Of a stretch of DNA of 64,000 nucleotides, positions 35,610 through 45,195 are shown piece by piece. The stretch is from assembly GCA_039933635.1 (NCBI GenBank), contig JBDTNQ010000006.1, positions 25,375 through 89,374 of the forward strand, in the 5' to 3' direction. Numbering within the stretch: the first letter of the stretch is position 1; every line of letters starts with the position of its first letter. The stretch comes from JBDTNQ01 sp039933635. GTDB lineage: Bacteria > Acidobacteriota > Vicinamibacteria > Vicinamibacterales > SCN-69-37. The notes beneath the pieces were generated by a model, which saw nothing but the letters and a program-made list of their open reading frames with translations, was not told the DNA's origin and did not search any database. The position numbers were made by a program, and so were the translations under genes.

Positions 35610-36944
35610 ATGGCCCCCCTTTCTTCTTCCGGCGCCAGGATTCGCGAGGCTGTGGAGTCCGCGGATCGGGCGCGACGTACGCGCGAGGCGTGGACGTGGG
35701 CGAAGAAGGCCGCGCCGCTCGTGGCGGCGGTCAGCGCGGCGGCATGCTTGACGGCTCGCGCTGCCGGCGCCCCGACCACATGGGCCCTCGTGACCCTGTT
35801 GGCGCCTGCGGCTGCGCTGATCAGCATCATTGCGGTCGTGTATCGGCCCCGGCCGGCTTCGGACGTGACGGCGGCCCGATCCGATGTTGACGCCGGCCTG
35901 CGCGGAGAGTTGCGCAGCGCGCACTGGTTTGCCGCTCAGGAATCGGTTGACGAGTGGACCGCGTGGCACATGGATCGTGCGGCATCGACGGCCGCGGACG
36001 TCGCCTGGAACGCTGTCTATCCGAAACCGAAGCTGCGACGCGCACTTGCCTTCTCAATCGTGCTGCTCGTGGCTGCGGTCGCCATTCCGCTTCGTGGCTC
36101 GGCCGTCGTGCCCGCACCAGCCGGTCCACGTGCCGGGGCCGTGTCGTTGGATGAGCTTGCTCTGACCAACGCGTCACCAGAATTGCAACAACTGGTCCTC
36201 GACGCCGCGGCAGCGGTCCTCGCGCGGCGGATGTCCGCCAGTGAGGCGCTCAAGGGCCTCGAACAGTCGGCCGACTGGCGCGCACTCGATCCCTCAGTCC
36301 GGCGTCGCGTGGACGAAGCGCTCCGTCGAATCGCCCTTGACGACCAGACTGCGACGGGCAGGCCGGCGCCCGATCCGCCCGGCGCGACCGCTGAGCAGGC
36401 AGAGTGGGCACGCGAGGAACTGGCGGCGCGGCTTGCGACGGAACAAGCGCAGAAGAAGACCGAGCCCGAGGCGCCGAAGAATTCCGAGCGCGAGTCGAAG
36501 GAGCAGGCCGGCGCCACCGAGGAGTCTTCGGACGGCCAGGGCGGCGAGGGCAGCAAGTTCAAGTCCAATCAGGTGCAGCGTGAAGTGCCCGATGGCAAGG
36601 GCGATCCGAGCGCGGCCATGATCGATCCCTCGGGGCCGGCCTCCGGCGAGGCGGGCACGGGGTTCGGTGGTAAACACGGCGATCCGACGTATCGACGAGC
36701 GCAGCAAGCCGCCATCGAAGCGGCGTTCAAGCGCGAACTGGTCGAAGCGTCGACCAACGTGGGCTCGAACGAGCGCACCAACGATCGTCGCCGGCAGACC
36801 GAGCAGAGCGCGTCGTCCTTGGACCACGCGCGGACACCCGGCCGATCGATCTACGATCGCGCGAATGTCGACACCACGGCGACCGTGCCGGAGGCGCGGC
36901 TGCCGTGGCTCGAGCGCTATTTCAGCAGAACGGAGCAACGGTGA
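35610..36944 (+). CDS. Membrane-anchored DUF4175-like protein, first gene of MoxR/VWA operon
   Basis: 444 residues. Hydrophobic segments lie at about 35-70 (two) and 150-170; the rest is a helical and low-complexity acidic/basic region (about 265-400: AQKKTEPEAPKNSERESKEQ and Gly-rich turns). The layout resembles the large DUF4175 proteins that open BatA-like aerotolerance operons, but shorter. Its TGA overlaps the GTG of the MoxR gene (GTGA), so the two are coupled. Probably an inner-membrane scaffold with a long cytoplasmic or periplasmic tail. Family assignment tentative. Confidence 0.65.
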   Translation: MAPLSSSGARIREAVESADRARRTREAWTWAKKAAPLVAAVSAAACLTARAAGAPTTWALVTLLAPAAALISIIAVVYRPRPASDVTAARSDVDAGLRGELRSAHWFAAQESVDEWTAWHMDRAASTAADVAWNAVYPKPKLRRALAFSIVLLVAAVAIPLRGSAVVPAPAGPRAGAVSLDELALTNASPELQQLVLDAAAAVLARRMSASEALKGLEQSADWRALDPSVRRRVDEALRRIALDDQTATGRPAPDPPGATAEQAEWAREELAARLATEQAQKKTEPEAPKNSERESKEQAGATEESSDGQGGEGSKFKSNQVQREVPDGKGDPSAAMIDPSGPASGEAGTGFGGKHGDPTYRRAQQAAIEAAFKRELVEASTNVGSNERTNDRRRQTEQSASSLDHARTPGRSIYDRANVDTTATVPEARLPWLERYFSRTEQR

Positions 36945-37936
36945 CGTCCACTCTCGTGCCGCAGCAGATCGAGGTGTTTCAGGAACGCTTTACCGCGGTG
37001 ACGCGTGAGGTCGGCAAGCGCATCGTTGGACACGAGCCCATCGTCGAGGCCACGGTCACGGCGCTGCTCGCGGGCGGTCATGTGCTGCTCGAGGGCATTC
37101 CCGGTGTCGGCAAGACCAGCCTCGTCCATACGCTTGCCGATGTCCTGCACCTCAAGTTCTCGCGGATCCAGTTCACCCCGGATCTGATGCCCGCCGACAT
37201 CGTCGGTTCGCACATCGTGCAGGAACATCCGCATGGTGGCGGGACCTTTTTCGATTTCCAACCGGGCCCGATCTTCGCCAATGTGGTGCTTGCCGATGAG
37301 ATCAACCGCGCCACGCCGAAGACCCAGTCGGCGTTGCTGGAGGCCATGCAGGACGTCAGCGTGACGGTGGGCAAGACGACATTCGCGCTCGACCAGCCGT
37401 TTCTCGTGCTGGCGACCCAGAACCCCATCGAGATGGAGGGCACGTATCCGCTGCCCGAGGCCCAGCTCGATCGGTTCTTCTTCAAGTTGAGAGTGCAGTA
37501 TCCGCCCGAGGCCGCGATGCACGCGATTCTCGATCGTACGACGTCGATCCATGACGTGGTGGTCGGCCGGGTCCTGGACGCGGCGGAGATTCTGGAGATG
37601 CGGCAGGTCGCGCGTGCGGTGCCGATTGCGCGTCCGGTGCAGTCGTACGCCGTCCGCCTCACGCTGGGCACCCACGCCGGCTCACCGTACGCGACGCCCA
37701 TGGTCGGGCGCTATGTGCGATATGGCGCGAGTCCGCGCGCGGCCCAGGCGCTGGTTCTGGCCGGCAAGATTCACGCCTTGCGTGACGGCCGGCCGTTCGT
37801 GTCGGTCGAGGACATCCGCGCCGTGGCGCTTCCCGCGCTCCGGCACCGGGTGTTGCTCAATTTCGATGGCGAGGCTGGCCAGATCGATCCGGATGCGATC
37901 GTTGGGGAGCTCCTTGCCACGCTGAAAGCCGAATGA
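36941..37936 (+). CDS. MoxR-family AAA+ ATPase
   Basis: 331 residues from the GTG at 36941 (GGAG upstream, 4-nt overlap with the preceding stop). MoxR signatures are complete: VLLEGIPGVGKTSLV Walker A (about 49-56), FTPDLMPADIVGS, GPIFANVVLADEINRATPKTQSALLEAMQD with Walker B, VLATQNPIEMEGTYPLPEAQLDRF with sensor 1, and a C-terminal lid. MoxR ATPases act as chaperones that assemble or activate VWA-domain partners, which here are the next three genes. The stop overlaps the DUF58 start (ATGA). Confidence 0.95.
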   Translation: MTSTLVPQQIEVFQERFTAVTREVGKRIVGHEPIVEATVTALLAGGHVLLEGIPGVGKTSLVHTLADVLHLKFSRIQFTPDLMPADIVGSHIVQEHPHGGGTFFDFQPGPIFANVVLADEINRATPKTQSALLEAMQDVSVTVGKTTFALDQPFLVLATQNPIEMEGTYPLPEAQLDRFFFKLRVQYPPEAAMHAILDRTTSIHDVVVGRVLDAAEILEMRQVARAVPIARPVQSYAVRLTLGTHAGSPYATPMVGRYVRYGASPRAAQALVLAGKIHALRDGRPFVSVEDIRAVALPALRHRVLLNFDGEAGQIDPDAIVGELLATLKAE

Positions 37937-38835
37937 TCGGAGCCGTCGCGCCGACGTCGACCCTTGCATTGCGATTCGATGGGGCGTTCCTCCGCAAGCT
38001 GGAATTCCTGCGCATCGTTTCTCGCAAGGCGTTCGCCGGACGTGACCGTGCCGACCGCATCGCCCGCGCGCGCGGCCGGGGCGCCGAATTCGCGGACTAC
38101 CGCCCGTATGTCGCCGGTGATGACATCCGCCAGATCGACTGGAAAGCCTACAAGCGCCTCAATCGCCTGCTCCTGCGGTTGTTCGACGAAGAGCGCGATC
38201 TGCCGATCTATCTGTTCCTCGATACGAGCCGGTCGATGGCCGTCGCCGGCAAGTTCGATCTGGCGCGCCGCGTGGCGGCCGCGCTCTGCTACATCGGTCT
38301 CGTCCACCTCGACCGTGTCATGGTCGCATCGTTCGCGACGCACATGCAGCCTGAAATCGTACCCGGTCGCGGCCGAGGGCGGATCTTCGGTCTGCTCGAT
38401 CGCCTCGACGCGCTCGAGCCGGCGGGGGAGACGGACTTGTTCCAGACGATGCGCGGGTTTGCCGCTCGATCGCGTGCGCGAGGCGTGGCCGTGGTCATCT
38501 CGGATTTTCTGGATGCGACTGGCGTCGAGCCGTCACTGCGGATGCTCTCGGCGTTGGGGCATGACGTGTTTGTCGTGCACATCCAGACGGCCCGCGACGG
38601 CGAGGTGAGTCCGCTCGGCGACGTTCGGCTTGTGGACATCGAGTCCGGTGAGAGCCGCGACGTGGATCTCACGCCCACGTTGGTCGCCAGCTATCGCGAC
38701 GCGTGGCGCCGGCAGGTCGACGCGCTCAAGGATGTGTGCGGCCGCTACCGTCTGGCCTACCTGCCCGCGCTGGTCGAAGACCCCTTTGAGGACGTGGTCC
38801 TGCGCGCGTTTCGCGCGGGAGGATTCCTCGAGTGA
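37933..38835 (+). CDS. DUF58 protein with VWA-like domain
   Basis: 300 residues. The DUF58 core is clear: RARGRGAEFADYRPYVAGDDIRQIDWKAYKRLNRLLLRLFDEERDLPIYLFLDTSRSMA, where the last part is a VWA metal-adhesion-like D-x-S-x-S. A later IDFLD-like strand (VVISDFLDATG) follows. DUF58 proteins pair with MoxR ATPases and are usually cytoplasmic, bridging to membrane VWA partners. Both ends overlap neighbours by 4 nt (ATGA, GTGA), so the operon is translationally coupled throughout. Function of the complex in this organism unknown; in Bacteroides and Francisella similar operons affect stress tolerance. Confidence 0.93.
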   Translation: MIGAVAPTSTLALRFDGAFLRKLEFLRIVSRKAFAGRDRADRIARARGRGAEFADYRPYVAGDDIRQIDWKAYKRLNRLLLRLFDEERDLPIYLFLDTSRSMAVAGKFDLARRVAAALCYIGLVHLDRVMVASFATHMQPEIVPGRGRGRIFGLLDRLDALEPAGETDLFQTMRGFAARSRARGVAVVISDFLDATGVEPSLRMLSALGHDVFVVHIQTARDGEVSPLGDVRLVDIESGESRDVDLTPTLVASYRDAWRRQVDALKDVCGRYRLAYLPALVEDPFEDVVLRAFRAGGFLE

Positions 38836-40586
38836 GTCCGGTCGATCTGGCACCGTGGCCGGCGCTGTTGCTCGCGAGCGCCGTCCTCGGCGCCGCGGTG
38901 TGGGCTTTCTTCGTCAAGACGCGTCCGCCGCGCCTGGCCGCGCCGTCGATGGCGCTGTGGCGTCGGATCCTCGACGACCCGCGGGAGCGCACGTGGTGGG
39001 AGCGGATTCGGCGGGCGGTCTCGCTCGCGTTGACCGCCGCGATCGCGCTGCTGCTCGTCCTTTCGGCGGTGCGCCCCGCTCGCCGGGCTGGCGCCCGTAC
39101 GGGACGGCTGACGATTGCTTTCGACTCGTCCTGGTCGATGGGCGCGCGCACCGCGGATGGGCAGACGCGATGGGCCCATGCGGTATCCGAAGCCCGCGCC
39201 CTTGCACGTTCGATCGGATCTGACGAGGTGATCGTCGAGACGACGGGGCAGGGCGTCGTCGAAGGACCAACGGCTGATAGCGCGCTGATTGCCCTCGCAT
39301 TCGATCGCCTGCGTCCTGAAGGTGGCAGCCAGGCCCTCGAGCTGGCCCGGTCGCGATCGGACGACGTCGTCCATTTCTTCACGGACGGATCTACCGATCG
39401 TCCGATTCCCCCAGGCGTGGTCGTGCACTCGGTGTTCGAATCGGCCCCGAATGTTGCCGTGACCGCGTTGTCCGCGCGTTCCGCGACCTCTGCTCGCACC
39501 ACGGCAGAGGCGTTTCTGGAGATCGCCAACATGGCGCCGGCTCAACGCGTACACCTGACCATGACGCGCGAGGCGGCCGTGATCGCCGATCGACAGCTCG
39601 ACATGCGGGCCGGCGAAGTCGTGCGAGAGATCGTGCCCCTGCCGGGCAACGGCGCGCGTCTGCACGTACGCATCAGCGCGGCCGGCGATGCACTCGAAGC
39701 TGATGACGAGGCCGTTGCGTGGCTGGCCGCCGCCGACCCGTTGCGCGTGACCGTCGTTACCGATCATCCAGAGACGTTCGTTCGCCTGCTCGACCGTGAT
39801 GCGTCGATTCAGCCGACGTTCATCCGTCCGTCGCAATGGCAGCCGGGCGCGCCGGACGCGTGGATCTTCGATGGATGGTTGCCGGCCGAGGCGCCAGCGA
39901 AACCCGCGTTGTATTTCGACCCACCCGCGGCGGCCTGGCTGGGAACCGAACTGCGGGAGGAGGTCGCGCCCGTCTGGTCCGCGGTTGAAGCGCACCCGAT
40001 TCTCGACGGTGTGGATGCCCTGACGGTCGACGTCGCGCGGGTGCGGATGCCAGTCGGCCTGCAGCTCAGACCGGTTGGGACGTCAATGAGAGGCACACCG
40101 CTCGTGTCCGTTGTCGACACGACAGCGACGCGGGCGGTCGTTGTGGGCTTCGGCGCGAACAGTTCGAATCTGATGGCCGCGCCGGCCTTTCCCGTGCTGG
40201 TCGGAAACGCGCTGGACTGGCTGGCGCATCCGGTCCCGTCGGCGTCCGTATCTGCCGGTGCGATTGAACTGCCATCAGGTACGGCGAGCGTGATGGCCCC
40301 CGACGGCGGACCCCTGCCATTGCATCGCGCGCCCGATCGCGTGCTCACGAGGCTCGATCACCCGGGCTTCTACCTTGTGACTGCGGGCGGCGCGCAAAGT
40401 GTGCTGGCGCTCAATGTCCGCGACGCCGCGAACGCCGATCTGCGCCGAACGACTCTTGCCGCTACGGCAGCGACGTCAGCGCCGGCCATCAGCGCGGCTC
40501 GCCCCTGGTGGATCTACGCCGTCGTCATGGCGTTCGTGCTGCTGACACTGGAATGGTGGACGTGGCAGCGGCGCGTCACGGTCTGA
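38832..40586 (+). CDS. BatA-like membrane protein with VWA domain
   Basis: 584 residues from a GTG overlapping the DUF58 stop. N-terminal TM (about 5-22, WPALLLASAVLGAAVWAFF), a second TM at about 58-78, then a VWA-like domain starting LTIAFDSSWSMGAR with the D-x-S-x-S site. A BatA/aerotolerance-type middle part follows, and a C-terminal TM (WWIYAVVMAFVLLTLEWWTW). The PDAWIFDGWLP and RAVVVGFGANSSN strands resemble the glutamine-amidotransferase-like domains of such proteins. Placed in the inner membrane with the VWA domain accessible to the MoxR partner. Coupled to both neighbours. Confidence 0.87.
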   Translation: MSPVDLAPWPALLLASAVLGAAVWAFFVKTRPPRLAAPSMALWRRILDDPRERTWWERIRRAVSLALTAAIALLLVLSAVRPARRAGARTGRLTIAFDSSWSMGARTADGQTRWAHAVSEARALARSIGSDEVIVETTGQGVVEGPTADSALIALAFDRLRPEGGSQALELARSRSDDVVHFFTDGSTDRPIPPGVVVHSVFESAPNVAVTALSARSATSARTTAEAFLEIANMAPAQRVHLTMTREAAVIADRQLDMRAGEVVREIVPLPGNGARLHVRISAAGDALEADDEAVAWLAAADPLRVTVVTDHPETFVRLLDRDASIQPTFIRPSQWQPGAPDAWIFDGWLPAEAPAKPALYFDPPAAAWLGTELREEVAPVWSAVEAHPILDGVDALTVDVARVRMPVGLQLRPVGTSMRGTPLVSVVDTTATRAVVVGFGANSSNLMAAPAFPVLVGNALDWLAHPVPSASVSAGAIELPSGTASVMAPDGGPLPLHRAPDRVLTRLDHPGFYLVTAGGAQSVLALNVRDAANADLRRTTLAATAATSAPAISAARPWWIYAVVMAFVLLTLEWWTWQRRVTV

Positions 40587-40587
40587 G

Positions 40588-43167
40588 ATGAGCGTCACTT
40601 TCGCCGACCCACGATGGCTGTGGTTGCTTGCGGCGGTGCCGCTCGTGTGGGCCGCGCTGTGGCTCACGCGCAGCACGTTCAGTCAGCGGCAGCGCTGGCT
40701 GCAGGCGGTCGTGCGTTCGACCCTCCTGGCCGTGCTGGCCGCGGCGCTCGCGCAGCCGGTCGTCTCCCTGTCCCGGCCGCGCATCGCGGTCGTGTATGTG
40801 GTGGATGTCTCGCACAGCATTGCCTCGCGGGCGATCGCCCGGGCGGCGGACCGCATCGATGCGCTGAACGCCGCGCTCAAGCCCGATCGCGCGCGGATCC
40901 TCACGTTCGGTTCCGACACGGCAGCCGTCGTCGACACGAACGCGCTTCGCAGCCTCGCCAACGGGCAGGCGCGCACGAGCGTGGCCGGCGCGGCGCAGAC
41001 CGATATTCAGCGCGCGCTCACCGATGCGCGCGCGGACGTCCGCCCGGGTGAATCTCCGCGCCTTGTCCTGTTCTCCGACGGCCGTGAGACCCGCGGCGAT
41101 GCGCAGACGGCGGCGATTGCGTTGGCCGCCCAGGGTATACCGGTCTTTGTCGAGCCACTGGATGTGAAGGATCTGGGCGATGCGTGGATCGATGCGCTGC
41201 ATTGGCCGGCGACGTGGCCGGCGGCCGCACCCGTCAGGGCTTCCGTCGACGTCTGGAGCCAGCGCGCCGTGGATGGTGCGACGATCGAACTCCGGGACGG
41301 CGACCGGCTCGTCGGCTCCGCGCGTGCCGCCCTTCAGCCCGGGGTGACGACCATTGAGGTTAGCGCAACCATCCCGGCTCCTGGATCGCATGTCCTCTCC
41401 GCGTCACTGAGCGCGCCGGACGATCCGTTACCGGTGAACAACCAGCTCGCGCGGGAGGTCGTTGTCCAGCCGGCGACGCGCGTGCTGTACGTCGACGGAT
41501 CTCCGGAGGGCGGGGGCTCCCTGCAACGGGCCTTGACTCAGGCAGGTCTCATCGTCACCACGAGGGCCCCGTCCGCGCTGCCGGCAGGTTCGGCCGGTCT
41601 CTCGGCCTGGGACGCGATCATCGTCAGCGACGTCGCGCGCGCGACGATTTCCCAGACGGCCATGCGCTCGCTCACGACGTTCGTGGAGGAAGACGGCGGA
41701 GGCTTGCTGTTCGCCGGCGGTGACAAGGTGTTTGGCGAAGGGCACGACGATGCGCCGACCGGCTATCACGGCACCGAAATCGAGCGACTGCTGCCGGTGA
41801 CGATCGAGCGCAAGGACGAGCCCGATATCGCGCTCGTCATGGTGCTCGATAAGTCGTGGAGCATGGCCGGGCCCGTGATGGAGCTGTGCAAATCGGCGGC
41901 GCAAGCGGCCGTCGAGGCGCTCGATGATCGGCAGGCCGTCGGTGTCCTCAGTTTCGACGACCGGTTTCAATGGGACGTGACGCCGCGGCCCGTCGGTCCG
42001 AATCGCGAGGCGATCCGCCACTCGATTGCCGCGATTCAGCCCGGCGGGGACACGCTGATCTTTCCGGCGCTCGAACAGGCGTATCTGCAGCTCCGAAAAT
42101 TCCGCGCGAACGCGAAGCATGTCGTGTTGCTCTCCGACGGCCGATCGTATCCGGATGACTACGAAACGCTCGTGAAGCGCATGGTGGCTGCCGGCATGAC
42201 GGTGTCGTCGATTGCCGTCGGGCGCGAGGCCGACTCTCAGCTGCTGTCGCGGATCGCCACCTGGGGCAAGGGACGGGCGTACGCTGTGCTCAACGCGGCG
42301 GAAGTGCCCAAGATCTTCGTCAAGGAAGCCAAGACGGCGATGCCGGCGTTCGACGAGGGGGAGGGCGTCGTGCCCGTCGTGAAGACGCGCAGTGTGTTGG
42401 CCACCGTGGCGCTCCGCGGGATGCCGCCGCTCCGCGGCCGCACGGCGATGGTGCTCAAGGACACGGCGACTGAGATTCTGGCGACGCCCAAGGGCGAACC
42501 CGTACTCGCGTGGTGGCCGATCGGCCGTGGAAGAACCGCTGCGTTTGCGTCGGATGTGAAGGACCGCTGGGGACGAGACTGGGTCGGCTGGTCTGGTTAC
42601 GGACCATTGTTCGCCACGCTGGTGCGGTCCATCGCGCGCCAGGCGCCACGGCCGCTGACGTTGGATGTGAGGCACACGGAGGTCGATTCCGGCCGCCAGC
42701 TGATTCACATCGGCGTGGAAGCACGCGAGGCGGATGGTCGCTATCAGAATCTGTCGAAACCGCAGATTCGATTGCGGTCCGATGGGGGACAACAGGCGGT
42801 GGTTGCGTCGCATCAGGTGGCGCCTGGACGGTACGAGGCGACCGTCACCGCAAATGCGGGAGATTCCCTTCTGGTCGAGGCCTCCCAAACCGGGCTTCCG
42901 GCGGCGGCTGCGCGCCGAATCGTGCCCGATCCTGACGCTGAGTATCGCCTGCGTCCGCCGGACGATGTCCGCCTGGAAGCGTTGGCCCAGGCGACCGGGG
43001 GTGCCTACCGGCCAGCCCTGGACCAGGTGAAACGGACGACAGGCCGTGCCCAGCCCGAGCGACGTGCCCTGTGGCCCTGGCTCGTCCTTGTGGCCGCTAT
43101 CATCTGGCCGGTCGACGTCTTGCTGCGTCGGGTACGTCTGTTCGACGCAGTCACGGAATTGACGTAA
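40588..43167 (+). CDS. Large membrane VWA protein with glutamine-amidotransferase-like domain
   Basis: 859 residues starting 1 nt after the previous stop. N-terminal TM pair (about 10-60), a first VWA-like domain (VYVVDVSHSIASRAI), a beta domain, a class I amidotransferase-like fold (RVLYVDGSPEGGGSLQRAL, IIVSDVARATIS, GGGLLFAGGDKVF) and a second VWA domain with full metal site (VMVLDKSWSMAG, then VLSFDDRF and VVLLSDGRSYPDD). The C-terminal TM (WPWLVLVAAIIWPVDVLLRRVRL) anchors it. Members of this family are YegL/BatB-like stress or envelope proteins. Last gene of the operon. Confidence 0.88.
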   Translation: MSVTFADPRWLWLLAAVPLVWAALWLTRSTFSQRQRWLQAVVRSTLLAVLAAALAQPVVSLSRPRIAVVYVVDVSHSIASRAIARAADRIDALNAALKPDRARILTFGSDTAAVVDTNALRSLANGQARTSVAGAAQTDIQRALTDARADVRPGESPRLVLFSDGRETRGDAQTAAIALAAQGIPVFVEPLDVKDLGDAWIDALHWPATWPAAAPVRASVDVWSQRAVDGATIELRDGDRLVGSARAALQPGVTTIEVSATIPAPGSHVLSASLSAPDDPLPVNNQLAREVVVQPATRVLYVDGSPEGGGSLQRALTQAGLIVTTRAPSALPAGSAGLSAWDAIIVSDVARATISQTAMRSLTTFVEEDGGGLLFAGGDKVFGEGHDDAPTGYHGTEIERLLPVTIERKDEPDIALVMVLDKSWSMAGPVMELCKSAAQAAVEALDDRQAVGVLSFDDRFQWDVTPRPVGPNREAIRHSIAAIQPGGDTLIFPALEQAYLQLRKFRANAKHVVLLSDGRSYPDDYETLVKRMVAAGMTVSSIAVGREADSQLLSRIATWGKGRAYAVLNAAEVPKIFVKEAKTAMPAFDEGEGVVPVVKTRSVLATVALRGMPPLRGRTAMVLKDTATEILATPKGEPVLAWWPIGRGRTAAFASDVKDRWGRDWVGWSGYGPLFATLVRSIARQAPRPLTLDVRHTEVDSGRQLIHIGVEAREADGRYQNLSKPQIRLRSDGGQQAVVASHQVAPGRYEATVTANAGDSLLVEASQTGLPAAAARRIVPDPDAEYRLRPPDDVRLEALAQATGGAYRPALDQVKRTTGRAQPERRALWPWLVLVAAIIWPVDVLLRRVRLFDAVTELT

Positions 43168-43216
43168 GCGTTCGACCGGTGGCCTGTGAGTATCGCGGGC
43201 ATACCCCCTTGCGGGC

Positions 43217-43222
43217 TATACT
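43217..43222 (+). promoter_or_regulatory. Possible -10 box of the cold-shock gene
   Basis: TATACT at 43217-43222 lies about 100 nt before the cold-shock start, leaving a long leader typical of csp mRNAs. The -35 region is weak. Inferred from position and consensus. Confidence 0.3.
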
Positions 43223-43323
43223 ATCGGCCTGTCCTCGTCTCCCACCTGCGCCCACATCCATTCACAATTCTCGATGCATGCGCGGTTTTGAGTCCGGACA
43301 GGACACTCATCTCGGAGGCTCAC

Positions 43324-43524
43324 ATGGCGGCGGTCAACGGCAAGATCAAGCGGTTGGTATCAGACAAAGGGTTCGGGTTTGTAGCGGATGACGGTGGACG
43401 CGAGTACTTCTTTCATCAGTCGGCGTGCGAGTCGTTTCGTTCGCTGCGTGAAGGGCAGGCTGTGACGTTCGAGCCAGGTCAGGGACCGAAGGGGCCGCGG
43501 GCCGAGAACATCCGGCCGGTCTAG
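43324..43524 (+). CDS. csp: Cold-shock protein
   Basis: 66 residues from the ATG at 43324, with GGAGG 5 nt upstream; upstream in-frame codons are not homologous. The cold-shock fold shows GKIKRLVSDKGFGFVADDGGREYFFHQSA (RNP1-like KGFGFV and RNP2-like YFFHQ) and ends GPRAENIRPV. It binds single-stranded RNA/DNA and acts as RNA chaperone. A long leader (about 95 nt from a possible TATACT) is typical for these genes. Its TAG and the stop of the convergent beta-helix gene share the same CTAG. Confidence 0.93.
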   Translation: MAAVNGKIKRLVSDKGFGFVADDGGREYFFHQSACESFRSLREGQAVTFEPGQGPKGPRAENIRPV

Positions 43525-45050
43525 GAAGCCGGCTTCCGATCCACAGCCTGACGCGGGAGCCGGCGCGCCAGACTGAATGGCGATGTCGCTCCGTCGGCCG
43601 ATGTGGCCGTGGCGGTAAATGATCTGCTCGGACCCGTGAGTGCCGCGCGGGTCACCGATACCGAGAACGTGGCGGTACCCGAGCCGTCCGTGATGACCGT
43701 TGCGTCTCCCAGAAAGGACTCTCCTTCTCTGGCGTCCGCATTGGCATTGCCGAAGACTTCAATCACATAGCGCGCTCCGGGTGCGGCTTTGACCGAGCCG
43801 TTCACGACGGCGCCGGCATTTGTGCGTCTGACGGCCGTAATCACCGGCGCCGCCAGCCCGCCATTCGGCATCGGCTGGCAGTCAGGCGCCTGATGCGGGC
43901 AGATGTGCAGCAGCGTTGCCGGATTCGGCGTCACGCCGCCGCCACGCGAACCCATGTACTCGGCATGCTCGCCTCCGGGCAGGCCGAACACGATGCCACC
44001 CTTCGGGATGTTGGGATCGCAACTGCCGCCGGCCTCACACCGCGCGATGGATCTGCCGTTGCCGGAGATCGCGTTGCGCGTCACGCGCACGACAGTCGAC
44101 GACGCTGCCGGCCGCAGCGCCACGCCCACGGCGTTGCCCGTAATCACGTTGCCATCCACCACGTTGCCAATCCCGCTCAGGTTCAGGCCGAACGTGTTGT
44201 TCGTGAAGGTGTTCGCCGCGATGTAGTTGCGATCGCCCCAGTTGATCTGCAGCCCGTCCGAATAGCCCTCGAAGCGATTGCGTGTCACGACATTGTCATT
44301 GCCGCGCAGGATCTCGATCCCCTGCGAGGGCTCCGGGTTCGCTGATGTCGATCGAAACACGTTGTCCGCCACGAGATTGAACGCGGCGCCGCGCGTCAGT
44401 TCCAGCCCATCGCCGTTGTCCAGGAAGTCGTTCCGCAGCACCCGGTTGTGAATCGTAGTCGTGCTCGTCGGGTTGCCCTGACCATCATCGCCGGTCAGCA
44501 TCACGCCAGCGCCGCCTCGGTTGGCCACGACGCGATTGTCGTGGATGAACGCGCCGCTCGTGCGATTGAGCAGGATGCCGATGCAGAAGCGGCGGATCTC
44601 GAGGCCGCTGATCTCCACGTTCGTCGTGTCGATCAACCGGATGCCCGGATTGGTCGTGGTGCGGACGTTCGTCCCATACTGACCCGCCACCGCGCCTGGA
44701 CAGGTTTCGTTGCCCTTGTCCGTGATGTAGTCCGAGCCATCGATGGCCACGTACTCTCCGGTCTGCTTCCACAGCGTGCCTTCGATCTGCACGGGGCCTC
44801 TGATGGGGGGTAACGGCGAGGTCAGTGTGATGACATGGGGCGCCGGTCCCGATGGCGCAATCTCGATCCGATATCGGCCCGGCGTGCCGTTGCTCGTTTC
44901 CACCGCCCAGCGCAGCGTGCCTGCTTCGGCGCTGTCCGCCATCGACGTGACACGAAGCACGTCGGGCGGGGCAGGCGTCTGCGCCGAGAGGGCAGAGGCA
45001 AGCAGCGCAGGAAGCGTCAGGGCCAAAGGACGGGTAAACCGAAGCGTCAT
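43521..45050 (-). CDS. Exported right-handed parallel beta-helix protein
   Basis: 509 residues from the ATG at 45050 (a longer frame upstream lies in the CCCGATG repeat tract and is not protein-like). A signal peptide covers about 1-22. The body is a series of PbH1-type coils rich in N, G, V and I at regular spacing: NVEISGLEIRRFCIGILLNRTSGAFIHDNRVV, NRVLRNDFLDNGDGLELTRGAAFNLVADNVF, NDNVVTRNRFEGYSDGLQINWGDRNYIAANTF. The C-terminus (about 420-509) is an Ig-like beta domain. Such proteins are lyases, adhesins or surface proteins. Enzyme activity not assignable. Confidence 0.85.
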   Translation of the reverse strand: MTLRFTRPLALTLPALLASALSAQTPAPPDVLRVTSMADSAEAGTLRWAVETSNGTPGRYRIEIAPSGPAPHVITLTSPLPPIRGPVQIEGTLWKQTGEYVAIDGSDYITDKGNETCPGAVAGQYGTNVRTTTNPGIRLIDTTNVEISGLEIRRFCIGILLNRTSGAFIHDNRVVANRGGAGVMLTGDDGQGNPTSTTTIHNRVLRNDFLDNGDGLELTRGAAFNLVADNVFRSTSANPEPSQGIEILRGNDNVVTRNRFEGYSDGLQINWGDRNYIAANTFTNNTFGLNLSGIGNVVDGNVITGNAVGVALRPAASSTVVRVTRNAISGNGRSIARCEAGGSCDPNIPKGGIVFGLPGGEHAEYMGSRGGGVTPNPATLLHICPHQAPDCQPMPNGGLAAPVITAVRRTNAGAVVNGSVKAAPGARYVIEVFGNANADAREGESFLGDATVITDGSGTATFSVSVTRAALTGPSRSFTATATSADGATSPFSLARRLPRQAVDRKPAS

Positions 45051-45061
45051 GGGGAGATGGT

Positions 45062-45186
45062 AGATGCCCGGACGCCCGATGGCCAGATGCGCCGATGTCC
45101 CGATGCCCTGATGTCCCGATGCCCCGATAGATGTCCTATGTCCCCCAACCCGATGCAATATCCCGATCCCCCGATCCCCCGATGAT
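45062..45186. repeat. CCCGATG simple-repeat tract
   Basis: An intergenic stretch of imperfect CCCGATG/CCGATGT repeats (e.g. GATGTCCCGATGCCC, GATCCCCCGATCC) between the beta-helix start and the dihaem cytochrome stop. A shorter tract of the same type is at 61932-61976. No gene is visible in it. Confidence 0.7.
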
Positions 45187-45195
45187 CCGATGTCT

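Noticed and set aside
41428..42888. 486-codon minus-strand open frame
   Set aside because: Antisense to the large VWA protein; composition of a shadow frame.
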